A DNA stretch of 64,000 bases from the NCBI GenBank assembly GCA_003254885.1, contig QANT01008901.1, positions 1-64,000 of the forward strand, read 5' to 3'. A program made the position numbers and the translations under genes. Source of the DNA: Purshia tridentata. Taxonomy: Eukaryota > Streptophyta > Magnoliopsida > Rosales > Rosaceae. Shown here piece by piece: positions 46,260 to 57,999 of this stretch; within the stretch, counting starts at the first letter, position 1; the number at the start of each line of letters is the position of its first letter. The notes under the pieces were generated by a model. That model was not told the origin of the DNA, did not search any database, and saw only the letters and a program-made list of their open reading frames with translations.

Positions 46260-49200
46260 TTAATATGACTTCCCACAATGTATCAAACTCCCGGCACCTA
46301 AGAAAAGACCAAAAATAGCTGCACTGCCAAGCGTTGTTTGTCCAATGTACCTGATCTTTTGAAGCCCTGGCACCTGCATCAGCCAGAGGAGATATACGCA
46401 TAATTTTTCATTTGGAGAGGATATATAGTACGAAATAATATGCAAGCACGACAGACTCTTGGAAGGAAAATATTATATAATAGCCTGCTTTTATGTGTAA
46501 TACAATAGAACAAAAACTGGAGAGGGGAATTGAGGTAGTAATTGGGGTGACCCCAAAGTTATTCATCCATAATTCTTTGCAGTTACCTTATTGATAAAAG
46601 AATGTATCACCCTATATGTTCAAGCATATTAGCACTAGATAAACCCCATATTCTAGATCTTGAAATGTGCTAGGTAATCCCAATAGTTATCAGAACCATA
46701 ACAATAGTTGATGCAGCAGTAAAGCTGGTTAGAAAAGAAATATCTCTATCAAACCTGTTGGCCAAATCTGTTAAAGAGGCCTAGGATATAGGTTTTCTAA
46801 CCAAGCTATTGCTGCTGCATCAGCAGTGGAGCTGTCCCCAAGGAATTTGAGAGGGTCAAACTGAGTAAGTTTGCTTTCAGAGGCACAACTCCTTACCAAT
46901 TGAGCTACTCCTTGGGGTTAATGTTTTTTTTACTAAATAAAAATTATTTTTGGAAGAATAAAAACTTTGAAATTTCCATACCTTGCAAACAAATTTAAAA
47001 AAATACTGCAGGGATTAATAAATTTTGACCAGCTATAACTCCAATATAAAGAATCTAGAGGTTCAGTTTGGCACAACTTTCGGAGAACCATTAAACCTTT
47101 TCAGAAACAGAAAGCACTTTTGACAACTCTTTGGGGTTATTTCTCTGTACTTTTAAAAAACTTTTATGCTCTTGGTTAAAAAAAAAAAACTTTTATGCTT
47201 CCCCCAAGCAATAAAATGTGAATATTGGCGAAGCACAGAAGTTTTGTTTCTTCCAATAGACATTAATTTGTAAAAGGTCTTCTTGTTGTAGCTATGCTAA
47301 ATGAATTATAACTTAAGATATTTACTTTAATCAGTGAAGGAATAGAATGTGGTAGAGTTTTATAAAATAAAATAATTATAATACCTTAAGAAAATAGCAG
47401 ATATGTCTTCATCTTAGCTCGATCTCACCCCAAATGACACAATCACAATGACCGAAAGTCTTATTATATCTTTATAGATAAATGATGGGATCAAGATTTT
47501 CATTTCTTTTCTAAATATAGAGACCCCTTTGGCAAATCCTGACCATCTAATTGTAATCTACACAAATGTGGCATTATAAGTTATCATATATTTTTAAATT
47601 TGGCAGTTCTTATGCCACTATTATGACCATCTGATCATGATATGGTAAAGATTCTCTTGGATGAACCTTGCATTGCCCTATTTCTAGGGAGTTGTGGGTA
47701 TAATGTTTTCTTTGTTTGGGGTTGTTGGTTGATGACAGACTCGTGAGATTGTTAACGGGCAATCTGTAAGGGAAAATTTTTTGGCCTGGAAGGCCACTCC
47801 ATTGTGTTGCTTTTGGTGTTTGTGGCTTGAGAAAAACCACAGAGCTTTTGAAGGAGTGGAGCATTCTTGGATGAAGATTAAAGAGTAGTTTTGGTTATAA
47901 TTTATTTCTCTGGCTTCACAGACTCCTTTCATTTTTTTTTCTTTCTCTTTTTGATTTTCCCTTTTATCTTTCTTTTCTTCCCTCTGTATACTCCATGTGT
48001 ACATGGGCTGTGTCCCTCAGTGTCTTCAATATATCTTTACTTAATTACCAAAAAACAATTAACACAAACTCTTTACATGAATGTTTCCATATTCTCAGCC
48101 AGTTTTTAAAAATTAATCATGGTAACGGAAAGATCCGTTAATGAAAAGATTATATGAAGAACGGTGCACAAATAGTACGAAATTTTTATTCAAAGAGATG
48201 AGACAAAAATGACTATATACTCATGAGTAGAAGTTCAGCCTGAGATCTGAGAATGTACCTTATACCTTACAGCCTCATACGTCCCATACACAGCACCTGG
48301 ACATAAAAATATTGTTTATCAATTAATGCAAATGACCTGGGTTAGACTTTCAAATCATTGGGATAAAATGCAAACATAAGTGAACCCATTTTTCTCAAGC
48401 TAGCTGACTAATTTATCTCAAGTAATTTCCATCCATTGTTTCATGAGATTTATGGCTGAAAATGCTCTAGCAATTTTACTGGAGGAAAAATAATTCTAGA
48501 AATATGATCTTCTAGTATTAATAATCAAGAAACTCCTATGATAAAATGGTCCCACGAAGAATATGCTGAATAAGGTGGTGATGAACCATCAGAATTAATA
48601 AAAGGCACTTAAATAAGATTAAGAAAAATTCTGTTTGTTGTGCATCATCTAGTAGAAGAAACATATATTTTCAATTTTCTTTCAGTTTTGACATCTACCT
48701 GGTTCTAGGTTTCACTTGGAAAAATTGTCATTACATAACATGTCAATATCACATAGTAATTGGACAAAGCACAGATTATACAACAAACTTGTAACCAAGG
48801 GGAAACTGAAAAGTGAAAAGACCAGGTTAGGCTGTCTTCTCGCTCAATTTAGTGACCAGTTTATTTGGAAAAAAGATAAATGAGAAATGGTGACCCTTAA
48901 TAAAAAAATTAGGAGAATCTGAACATTCAAACCTAACGGCAGGATTAGCTCTGTAAATATTGCATGGCAAAGAGATGGTCAAGATGTCTCCCACCTCAAC
49001 TTGATAACCGTTACTATAAAAGAAGAACTTTTAGACACAAAAGATGAATTAGTCTTTGGCGGATACTAGGAGAAAACGGGATAGGCATTTTCTTTTGGCA
49101 AAAAGTGCAGGATTCATATTGTGAAAACTGAAAAGAAAGATAATGTCAACTTTAAATAATTACAGGCTAGCCAACGTTTTTGGGTTTACCATGCTTATTT

Positions 49201-50676
49201 TACTGCATATATTAAATGCACTTTCCAGTTTCCAAAAGAATGATTACACATAAAGACACCCTGAAACCTAAATTATAAATAGGGAAGCAGAAAATTTTCA
49301 AAGATTTCTTGTTGAAGGACAATAATGTCCAAGGCAAATACTATCTTCTCAATCAAAGAATCAAAGTCAGCAACAGTGCTTCAGTGAGAGCCTACAATCT
49401 ACATATACATTAGGACAACAGCCCAATATGACAAGTAAGATTGAGCTACAGTAAGTTGTAAGCACCCATTCCAGAAACCAGAATAGCAATCCAAGATGAG
49501 AACAAAATTAGAACATATATGATGGTATAAGTTCAAAGCCAAGCCTTATTAACTCTCTTACTTTCAAATGTATAAATAATGCATTTGAAAAGTTGATTCT
49601 TTACCAGCATAATATTGAAAGCACTGGCCCCGCACCTCCTCCCCAATATGTTTGATGCTACTTAGAAATATTATATAGTAAATCACATCTTATTAATATA
49701 AATGACTTTATTCTTTATGCAAACAATGAAGTTTTGTGGATTATATAACTATTTCAAACCCAAAAGAAATGTATTTATGCATATCACTCTTGATTATCAT
49801 GAAAACTTTCAATCTTGTTAAATTCTTTCTGATATAATTAACTACTTCTAAGATGAGCATACCTTTTTCTACTATACATGAAAAATCTGATACTTTTCTA
49901 TTATTATTATCCTTACAATTTTATTTTAGGAGTATCTCCAGGGTAATATTTTCTTAATAGGTTTATATCAGCCCCTCTTGCAAAACCTGTCTTGATAGGG
50001 GATCTTTATTTAAGAGTACCAGTTATCTTATATACCAAATAGATCTGAAATAGGCAAATGAAAAGCATAAGTCCACAAACCCAGTATAAGGAATAAAAAA
50101 AAATTTGATGACAACGCTAACAACTTTCAAGCATACTTTTTTCCACTAATAACAAAATCTGATACTTTTCTATTATTATTATCCTTACAATTTTATTTTA
50201 GGAGTATCTCCAGAGTAATAATTTCTTAAAGGGGGCAGAGTGAGAAGATTTAACTTGGGATAAAGTGTGTAAAAAAAAAAGGTTAGTTTTAGGGGTATTT
50301 ACGCGGATAAGCCTACTGAAAATCCCCAAAACAGTGGCTCCAAGAACCCCAACTTACAACAAAAACATGAATACCTCAATTTCCATTTAATTTCCACGTA
50401 CCTATCAAAACCAACCGAACAAGTTCCAAAAATATTCTTTGAAATAAATCTCAAATACCCAAGTGAAAAAACTTTCAAGCATTACTCCACAAACCCAGTA
50501 TAAGGAAAACAAAAACAATTGATAACAAAGCTGACATGAATGAAGAAAGAGTGAAATACTTTTGGGTTCTGAAGAAAATTTGGGAAGGGTTTTAGAGATT
50601 TACCGACGGCTCCACCAACAGCGCCCCCGATTGCAACGCCGGCGCCCACGCGTGCCAAGCAGCTATCCTTAGCCAT
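46260..50676 (-). CDS. ROMO1: ROMO1/Mgr2-family mitochondrial inner-membrane protein, three exons
   Basis: Coding exons on minus are 50676-50604, 48296-48259 and 46373-46260, with GT-AG introns of 2307 and 1885 bases. The spliced product is 74 residues, the usual length in plants. It begins MAKDSCLARVGAG, has a glycine-zipper segment (about residues 11-29), a short charged linker (EAVRYKVPGLQKIRYIG, 32-48) and a second glycine-rich helix (50-68) ending HCGKSY. Cys6 and Cys70 flank the two helices, as in animal ROMO1. The family (yeast Mgr2, human ROMO1) sits in the mitochondrial inner membrane with the TIM23 preprotein translocase. Frame is kept across both junctions (phases 1 and 0), no defect is seen, and the 38-base middle exon is unusually small. 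It is the only convincing host gene in the window. Confidence 0.95.
46690..46918 (-). mobile_element. tRNA-derived SINE-like insertion in intron 2
   Basis: On minus, TAGCTCAATTGGTAA (46907-46893) is a good pol III A box. AGTTTGACCCTCTC, about 30 bases on (near 46862), is an imperfect B box. This head fits plant tRNA-derived SINEs. A body with a roughly 27-30-bp imperfect inverted repeat follows (arms 46709-46735 and 46793-46822). The 3' tail and TSD were not resolved. Confidence 0.5.
47630..48057 (+). mobile_element. 5'-truncated L1-type LINE in intron 2
   Basis: On plus, phrases such as LHCPISRELW (near 47668) and WKATPLCCFWCLWLEKNHRA (near 47785-47845) match the C-terminal region after RT in plant L1 elements. 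A pyrimidine-rich stretch, 'gtgtacatgggctg', 'aatatatctttactt' and a short A run near 48052 form the usual L1 3' tail. It is antisense to the host gene, severely 5'-truncated and no longer coding. Confidence 0.75.
49882..50226. repeat. Short direct repeats in intron 1 of the ROMO1-like gene
   Basis: A block of about 66 bases at 49882-49948 recurs at 50154-50220 with one difference noticed. Another phrase, CCACAAACCCAGTATAAGGA, occurs near 50073 and again near 50487 beside exon 1. The intron seems to have grown by local duplications. Confidence 0.85.
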
Positions 50677-50830
50677 CTCAAGCGTTTTTGTGTGAATATG
50701 TATGTAGGTGTCTGATGAATATTGAAGATATGGAGAGACGATGGTTACTATTGATTTCTGCGATTACAGAGACTGAGAATGCGGGCTAAAACTTGCTTGG
50801 GCTCCACAACAACAGGTTTATATTTTTCCT
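50677..50830 (-). promoter_or_regulatory. 5' UTR and TATA-like promoter of the ROMO1-like gene
   Basis: On minus, AAAATATAAAC (about 50816-50826) is a fair TATA box. A start about 30 bases on would give a 5' UTR near 110 bases with CT/CA-rich sequence before the ATG at 50676. The tandem duplication begins only about 70 bases further upstream, so the promoter must be compact or use duplicated DNA. Confidence 0.4.
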
Positions 50831-50934
50831 TAGTTGGCATCCTATGCGATAATTTTTGGTTTTCTTTCTTAAATAAAAATTTAGATTAAATACCCATATA
50901 AGCCGTGTTTTTCCTCACCAACACCAAAAACATG

Positions 50935-51345
50935 CATAAAAATTATATATTTTAACTATACACTATTTTTTAATTTGATACCTCAAGTTCAAATAATTGT
51001 ATTAGAATATCTCAATTACAAAATATTGCCAATTAAGTACCTCTATTAATATTTTCGTAAAAAAAGTTGTTAATTACTAATATGGGACACATAAACCCTA
51101 CTTTGGCTTTAAAAAATAAATAAAAATAAATCAACTGCTTTATACCTGGTTCCAGCTCACCCAAATTGTAAAACAGTTACAACCTAGTACCTACCTCGAC
51201 CTGGTTCAAACCCTCCATGTCTCTCTCCAACACTTTCATAACCTCACCAAGTAACGTGTCGCCGGTTTTCCTGACCCAATTGGTGAGATTTATGTATGTC
51301 ACGTCAGTAATTAATAGTTTTTTTAACGGAAAGACTAACGAAGGT
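50935..51345 (+). mobile_element. Mutator-like MITE family M1, copy b (left part)
   Basis: Closely matches 54560-54985. The right border of the same copy appears near 53460-53550, so the copy is split by later DNA (51346-53455). Confidence 0.65.
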
Positions 51346-51650
51346 ATGGCTAACATTTGACTATAACTTTTCTACTATGCTGCAGATTATGATGGTCATT
51401 TTGGATTAATTTCCATATTGAAACTCAAGTTTAAAGGTAAGAAAAAGTGATACTCAAATAACTCGGCCCACATAGTTGAATGGTTGAAAGACTTTAGTTG
51501 TTTGTGTGTGATTTTTTTTATGTGTTGTTTGTATGTAACCATCATAAAATAAAATAAATTATATTATGTTTATTGTTTTTGGGTATTAAAAATAGAGAAA
51601 TTTTAATTTGGGTAAACACATGAAATATTCAAATATATTCAATATTAGCC
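51346..51650. other. AT-rich spacer, nothing recognised
   Basis: About 300 bases between the interrupted MITE and the fold-back element. No coding sequence or repeat end was recognised. Confidence 0.4.
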
Positions 51651-51659
51651 TTAAATTAA

Positions 51660-53253
51660 GGGTTAATTACGATTATATACCTCAACTTTGGATCCATTTA
51701 TCTTTAGTACCCGATCTTCAAAACCTAGCGCTAAGGTACCTAACTACGAATAAGCAGCACTAAGGTATCTCTATTAGTTTTCCATCTAGCAGGCCGTTAA
51801 TTGCTGACATAGGGCACTGGATGTACACCATGTGTCACCTTTTTTTTTTTGAATTTTTTGAATTTTTCTATTTTTACAAACTTTGAGAATTAATTAAAAA
51901 TAGCTCCGGACTTAGAAAAATACACAGAAAATTCCTACGGACTCGTCTTGACTAGTACTAATTTACTTTAAGATCAAATGACCAATTTGCCCTCTGAGAG
52001 TTTCTAGAAAATTTGGAAAGTCCAAATTTTTGAAAACACTCAAAGGGAAATTTTTTTTGTATTTAATCAAAAATAGCTCCGGACTCAGAAAAATTCCTAA
52101 GGACTAGTCTTGACTAGTACTAATTTACTATGAGGTCAAGTTATCAATTTGCCCTCTAAAAGTTTTCAGAAATTGTTGGAAGTCCAAATTTTTTGAAAAT
52201 ACTAAGAGGGAAATTCTCTTTGTATGTTAATTACAAATAGCTTCGGACTCAGAAAAATACTTGAAAATTTCTTACAAACTCATCTTTACTAGTACTCATT
52301 TACTATGGGATCAAATAACCAATTTACCCTTTGAGAGTTTCTAGAAAATTTGGGAAGTCCAAATTTATTAGGAACACTCAGAGGGAAAAACATGTTGTTT
52401 CTTAATTAAAAATAGCTCTGGATTCAAAAAAATATATAGAAAAATTCTTACGAACTCATCTTGACCAATAATAATTTACTATGGGGTCAAATTATCAGAT
52501 TTTTCTTTTTTTTTAAGAAAATTATGAAAGTCCAAATTTATTTCTAGAAAATTAAATACTCTAGACTATTTGGAAATTCATAGGATAATCTCTTAAACTC
52601 CAAAAAATACGAGGTTGGCATCATTGGTCCTCTAAACACTAATACTACCTTTCTTGTAACACTTGCTACCCAAAAGACCTCTTGGTCATAGAGGAAAATA
52701 AATTCTAGAAATAAATTTGGACTTCCAAAATTTCTTAGAAACTATGAAAGGGTAAATTGGTAATTTGACCTTATAGTAAATTAGTATTATTGAAGAGGAG
52801 TTCATAGAATTTTTTTCGTGAGTCCAGAGCTATTTTAAATTAAAATACAAAAAAATTTCCCTTTGAGTGTTTTCATAAAATTTGGACTTTCCAAATTTTC
52901 TAGAAACTCTCAATGGGCAAATTGGTAATTTGATCTTATAGTAAATTAGTACTAGTCAACACGAGTCAATAGAAAATTTCCGGATATTTTTTTAATCCAA
53001 AGCTATTTTTACTTAATTTTCAAAATTTGTAAAAATAGGAAAATTCAAAAAATTCAAAAAAAAATAAAAGAGGTGACACATGGCACACATCTAGGACGCC
53101 ACATTAGCGGTTAACGGCCTGGTAGATGGAAAACTAACAGAGGTACCTTAGTGCTTCTTATTCGTAGTTGGGATACCTTAGCACCAGTTTTTGAAGATCG
53201 GGTACCGAAGGGTAAATAGACCCAAAGTTGAGGAATATAATTGTAATTAACCC
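51660..53253. mobile_element. Fold-back Mutator-like element, 1.6 kb, perfect 9-bp TSD
   Basis: Starts GGGTTAATTACGATTATATA and ends in the complement of GGGTTAATTACAATTATATT, with terminal inverted repeats about 250 bases long and mostly matching. The 9-bp duplication TTAAATTAA flanks it exactly (51651-51659 and 53254-53262), the Mutator length. Inside, a module of about 170 bases ('aaatagctccggactcagaaa' type) occurs four times in direct order (starts near 51896, 52068, 52234, 52409) and twice inverted (about 52690-53010). Only about 130 bases at the centre are unpaired. No transposase is present. Confidence 0.92.
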
Positions 53254-53262
53254 TTAAATTAA

Positions 53263-53574
53263 AGTTCTTCTTAAAATATAATCAATGGCATAATTTTCTT
53301 TAATACTTAATCAATATTAGGCATAATTTAATTAGATATAAAATCCTGATATCCAAATATGAGTATTAGCATTATAGTGAAACTGCAATCTAAAAAATAC
53401 TATTAATACACTCAAAATGGCATTTGACTATCAAAAAATGGCTTTATCAAAGTAGAAGGCCTTAGTTGGCAATATTTTGTAGTTGAGGTACTTTTTGAAC
53501 TTAAGATACCAAGTTGAACGATGGTGTATAGTTGAGGTATATAATTATAATTAAGCCAAATAATATTCATACAT
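53263..53574. other. AT-rich DNA with the right border of MITE M1b
   Basis: No gene. Bases 53460-53550 match the right border of MITE family M1 ('ttagttggcaatattttgtagttgaggta'). Confidence 0.45.
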
Positions 53575-54530
53575 GTAAAAAAATGAATATTAGCCATTGA
53601 TCATTCGGCCCTACAGAAATATTGAGAGGAACACTAAAAACATAGAGCATACATTTATATCGTATATTTTTTTTAATATTTTAAAAAACTTTGGTGAACA
53701 TTTTAAAAATCTAAAACTTCAATGTATTATTGGAATCCATGTACTAGACTGTGACACCCTGAAAATATTTTTGGATATATTTTGGAGTTATTTGAATTTT
53801 TGAGAATTTTTTGTGAATTATTACAAATTATTCCCTTGTGTTTTCGAGTTCAAATATTCAAAGTTGGACAATGGTTGGAAAGTATTCATTAATATGAATC
53901 CAAATAAATTTAGTTTGTGTTAATTGGAGTTTAAAAAAATAGTATTATGATTTTTCAAAGTTGGATTTACATTATTTCAATTTTTAAGAATTAATTTTGA
54001 AGATTAGAAACTTTTAGAAAAATTATGGAAGTCAAATGTCACACCCCATAATGGGGTCTGTCACTTTGGACATGTGGCAGTACCATATTGGTCATTGACC
54101 TTGAAATGACCTCACAAAAACCTAATTAAATCAATCTAAAACCAATGATCAATGTAAGGCTCAATGAAAATGAGTATATATGTTTTTTTTTAAGTACAAA
54201 GAGTATTGCAGCTAATAAACTTCATCAACGTGATGAGGCTTAAGGTTTAGTAGTTATAAATATAGTTAACAAATACATCTTTGGTTTTTAAAAATAACAA
54301 AACCTTGCATAAACTGAAAATTAAAACATGAGCCATACTAAATTCTTAACTCACAAGTTTTACACCCAAAGCTAGAAAGATAAAATAAAAATAGTAAGGG
54401 TATGTTACACACTCATCCATAATAAGGTCCTCTTCTTCAATTGAATATTAGGAAGTTAGGGGTGTTAAGATGTCCAAGCTAGGTGTCCTTTCCTTCCAAC
54501 TTCCTTTCTCTTTTGAGTCAAACAATTTTA
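53575..54530. repeat. Shared part of the tandem duplication, unit 1
   Basis: Recurs at 55262-56215 with scattered differences. It contains LTR-edge-like words TGTGACACCC at 53749 and TGTCACACCCC at 54037, which suggests that pieces of old Gypsy LTRs were already present before duplication. No coding sequence was seen. Confidence 0.82.
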
Positions 54531-56215
54531 CCCATATGAGCTGTGTTTTTCCTCACTAACACTAAAAACATGATAAAAATTATTATTTCAACTATACACC
54601 ATTTTTTAATTTGATATCTCAAGTTTAAATAATTGTATTAGAATATCTCAATTACGAAATCTTGCCAACTAAGTACCTCTATTAGTCTTTTCGTAAAAAA
54701 AATCGTTAACTACTAACATGGCACACACAAACCCTACTTTGGCTTTAAAAAATAAATAAAAATAAATTAATTGCTCCATACCTAGTTCCAACTCACCCAA
54801 AGTGTAAAACACTTGCAACCTAATACCTACCTTAACCTGGTTGAAACCCTCCATGTTTCTCTCCAACACTATCATAACCTCACCAAGCAACGTGTTGCCT
54901 GTTTTCCTGACCCAATTGGTGAGATTTGTGTGTGTCACATCAGCAATTAACATTTTTTTTAACTGAAAGACTCACGAAGGTACTTAGTTGGTGATATTTT
55001 ATAATTGAGGTACTATAATGTAACTTTTTAAACTTAAGGTACCAAGTTAAACAGTAGTATATAGTAGAGGTATATAATTGTAATTAACTCCAATAATATT
55101 CATACAAATGTCTAGTGTTTTTTGGGTTACACATACATGTGAAAAAATGAATAAAACAACATAAAACACAAAGGTATAATCATTGAATTTACCTAATTCT
55201 ATATGTTACTATTGAATAGTTTTAAGGATAACATTATCCAGTAGAAAAGAAATAAATAAAAGAGCCATTGAGCATTCGGGCCTACACAAATATTGAGAGG
55301 AACACTAAAAACATGGAGCATACGTTTATATCGTATATGTTTTTTTTAATATTTTAAAAAACTTTGGTGAACATTTTAAAAATCTAAAACTTTAACGTAT
55401 TATTGGAATCCATTTACTGGACTGTGACAACTTGAAAATTTTTTTTGATATATTTTGGAGTTATTTGAATTATTGAGAATTTTTTGGGAATTATTACAAA
55501 TTATTCCCTTGTGTTTTCGAGTTCAAATATTCAAAGTTGGACAATGGTTGGAAAGTATTTGTCAATATGAATCCAAAGAAATTTAGTTTGTGTTAATCGG
55601 AGTTTAAAAAAATAGTATTATGATTTTTCAAAGTTGGATTTACATTATTTCAATTTTTTAGATTTAATTTTGAAGATTAGAAATTTTTAGAAAAATTATG
55701 AAAGTCAAATGTCACACCCCAAAATGTGGTCTGTCACTTTGGACATGTGGCAGTACCACATTGGTCATTAACCTTAAAATGACCTCACAAAAACCTAATG
55801 AGATCAATTTAAAACCAATGATCAATGTAAGGCTCAATGAAAATGAGTATCTTTTTTTCTTTTTTAGTACAAAGAGTATTGCAGCCGATAAGCTTCATCA
55901 ATGTGATGAGGTTTAAGGTTTAGTATTTGTAAATATAGTTAACAAATACATCTTTGGTTTTTAAAAATAACAAGACCTTGCATAAACTGAAAATTAAAAC
56001 ATGAGCCATACTAAATTCTTAACTCACAAGTTTCACAACCAAAGCTAGAAAGATAAAATAAAAATAGTAAAAGGATGTTACACACCCATCCATAACAAGG
56101 TCCTCTTCATCACTTAAATATTGGGAAGTTGGGGGTGTTAGGATGTCCAAGCTAGGTGTCCTTCTCTTCCAGCTTCCTTTCTCTTTAGAGTCAAATAATT
56201 TTACAAATCTAACTA
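54531..56215. repeat. Tandem duplication, unit 2
   Basis: Compact unit of about 1.7 kb made of MITE M1c and the shared downstream part. The match to unit 1 stops at 'aataattttac', the same word that precedes unit 2, so the join shows short homology. Confidence 0.8.
54560..55085 (+). mobile_element. Mutator-like MITE family M1, copy c (most complete)
   Basis: About 525 bases with long imperfect inverted repeats of about 120 bases. The left arm reads 'aactatacaccattttttaa...ccaactaagtacctc' and the right arm is a related complement. The centre is unique and non-coding. The 94-codon minus-strand frame inside is a by-product of the arms. Confidence 0.7.
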
Positions 56216-57990
56216 TTTTTCTAAAGTGTTCCCTCCCTCACAAACTGTGTAGGGGTGAGCATCATCAAATTCAGTTGCTCGTTTGTTCAATAGTCCAAAA
56301 AAATTGCATGCATTTAAAAATAAATTTGATACCAAACATAAGATTTAATGAAACTTTGTTCATTGCCAAATTGGCTAGAGATTATTCACACAAGCAAAAG
56401 TAATTGCTAAAAGATTCAATAATGTTTAACATGTTGTCTAAGCAAGGTTTAGCATAACCAATATAGGAAGAAACATATTAAACCAAGTCATGTATTCAGT
56501 ATTCATGTTCAATAAGTAGAAACTAAATCATCAAATCATAGTTGCTTAGTAACAACAGTGACATCAACTAAATCAGATTTTATGAGATGCATTTTGCATG
56601 ATAACAATGCAATGTGTACCTTTTCTCCATGACAAAGCTTTACCAGTCAAAAGTTTACACAGTGGACTTATCACCTAATTTGTAACTATATTTATCCCTA
56701 TCGCTCCCAACTCATTTATGCCAATAGTTCTAGGATCGTGAGATGTACACTAATGAAAACTTATACGATTACCCTTAACCCTCTAGCATATACTTAAAAC
56801 ACATAACCTTTCTAGAGTTGTATTCATACTTTTAGGAGATTGAACCCTAAGATAAGTGAATTTACCCTTTCATCTCTAATTAAGAAGTCCAAACACTTGA
56901 AACACATCATTGTATACATTATTAATTCAAATCACTATGACTGTCAATGTATATGCATTAGCAGCCCTATTAATAGGAAATTTGCCCCCAATGAACCATG
57001 ACTGAATCATGCACATGTATTTATGTGAAGACAATTTCATATATGCATGTTATGTTTATCAAACAAACCATAGGCTTAGTTAAAATAATGAAATTGGGCA
57101 GACTTGTATTGTTTCCAATCTTAGTTTTGAAGCAAGGTAAACTGATTAATACACACCTTCTCAGTTTAGTTTCAAATTTTTGGTTCAGAGGCTACATTTC
57201 TAAGAATCATGCAATTCTAAACCAAAACATTTAAAACATATTAAAACTTCCAAAGTTGTTTCTATAGCAGTTTTAATTATACAATTTATTCTCAATTTAT
57301 TAAGAGGTGACTTGTTAAACTCGGGTTCATGCATAAAAAAGTGCTACAGGTGCATTTTAAATTCATTCTAGATTATAACTAGTGCATTCTTTGTTTCCTT
57401 TTCAAAGCAAGTTGAAGTCATCAACATGTTCTTACATATTGAATAATAAAACACAAGGCATGTTGTCCAACAAACTCTTAAACAACACAGACCTATTCTA
57501 GATAGCTTAGTTTCATCTTTATACTGTAAATTGTTTTCCCAACCTGGAAAAGCAAGTTGAAGTCATCAACACTCTTGCCATGTTGAATTTCTTATGCAAA
57601 GTGAGCAATTAACAATGTGATTTTCAAAGAAATACCAAAGCTATCAAAACCAGGGCAATATCTTGATGTACTAGTGCAAAGTAACTGAAGACAAAGTCAA
57701 ATAATTTGAAACTTATTCCAACTCCAAGTATGCAGCATCAAAACCAAACACAAGCATACACAGATATGTATATATTTATATATAAATATAGCAAAACCGT
57801 AGAGTTTGAGTGGACTAGTTCTCCCTACCTGAAATGAAGTCTCCTCCTTTGCTGCACTTCCAAGTAGAATAAAATCCTAACATGTAATCCTAAAATTAGT
57901 CCAAGTAAGAAAAACAAAAGGTTTTCTAGAGTTTAATGGCTTATTGGCTAAGTTAAGTAGCATCCGAATTTCCAAATCATAAAAAATTAA
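56216..57990. other. AT-rich DNA, no gene seen
   Basis: No convincing coding sequence, repeat end or RNA gene was recognised. It may be LTR or untranslated DNA of Gypsy 4: on minus, 57800-57850 reads 'ttcatttcaggtagggag', like a leader splice or promoter region. I could not find LTR ends. Confidence 0.35.
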
Positions 57991-57999
57991 AACTTTCCA

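Larger units (their letters stand above)
50901..54530. repeat. Tandem duplication upstream of ROMO1-like gene, unit 1 (expanded)
   Basis: Unit 1 begins 'cccatataagccgtgttttt' and carries MITE M1b followed by about 950 bases (53575-54530) that recur in unit 2. It was later enlarged by about 2.1 kb that includes the fold-back Mutator-like element. The boundary to unit 2 lies at 'ttttacccatatgagc', so unit 2 starts with the same words as unit 1. Confidence 0.8.

Noticed and set aside
46893-46918. A nuclear tRNA gene on minus
   Set aside because: There is an A box and a weak B box, but no full cloverleaf or acceptor pairing; a tRNA-derived SINE head fits better.
47684-48004. 106-codon minus-strand frame in intron 2
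   Set aside because: It is the complement of the LINE 3' end and its pyrimidine stretch.
53597-53803. 68-codon frame in the tandem duplication
   Set aside because: AT-rich chance frame, not kept in the second unit.
54669-54953. 94-codon minus-strand frame
   Set aside because: Lies within the MITE M1c and runs through its inverted-repeat arm; sister copies do not keep it as a gene.
56143-57234. Two small plus-strand frames of 78-86 codons
   Set aside because: No domain or codon signal, and in AT-rich DNA; likely chance.
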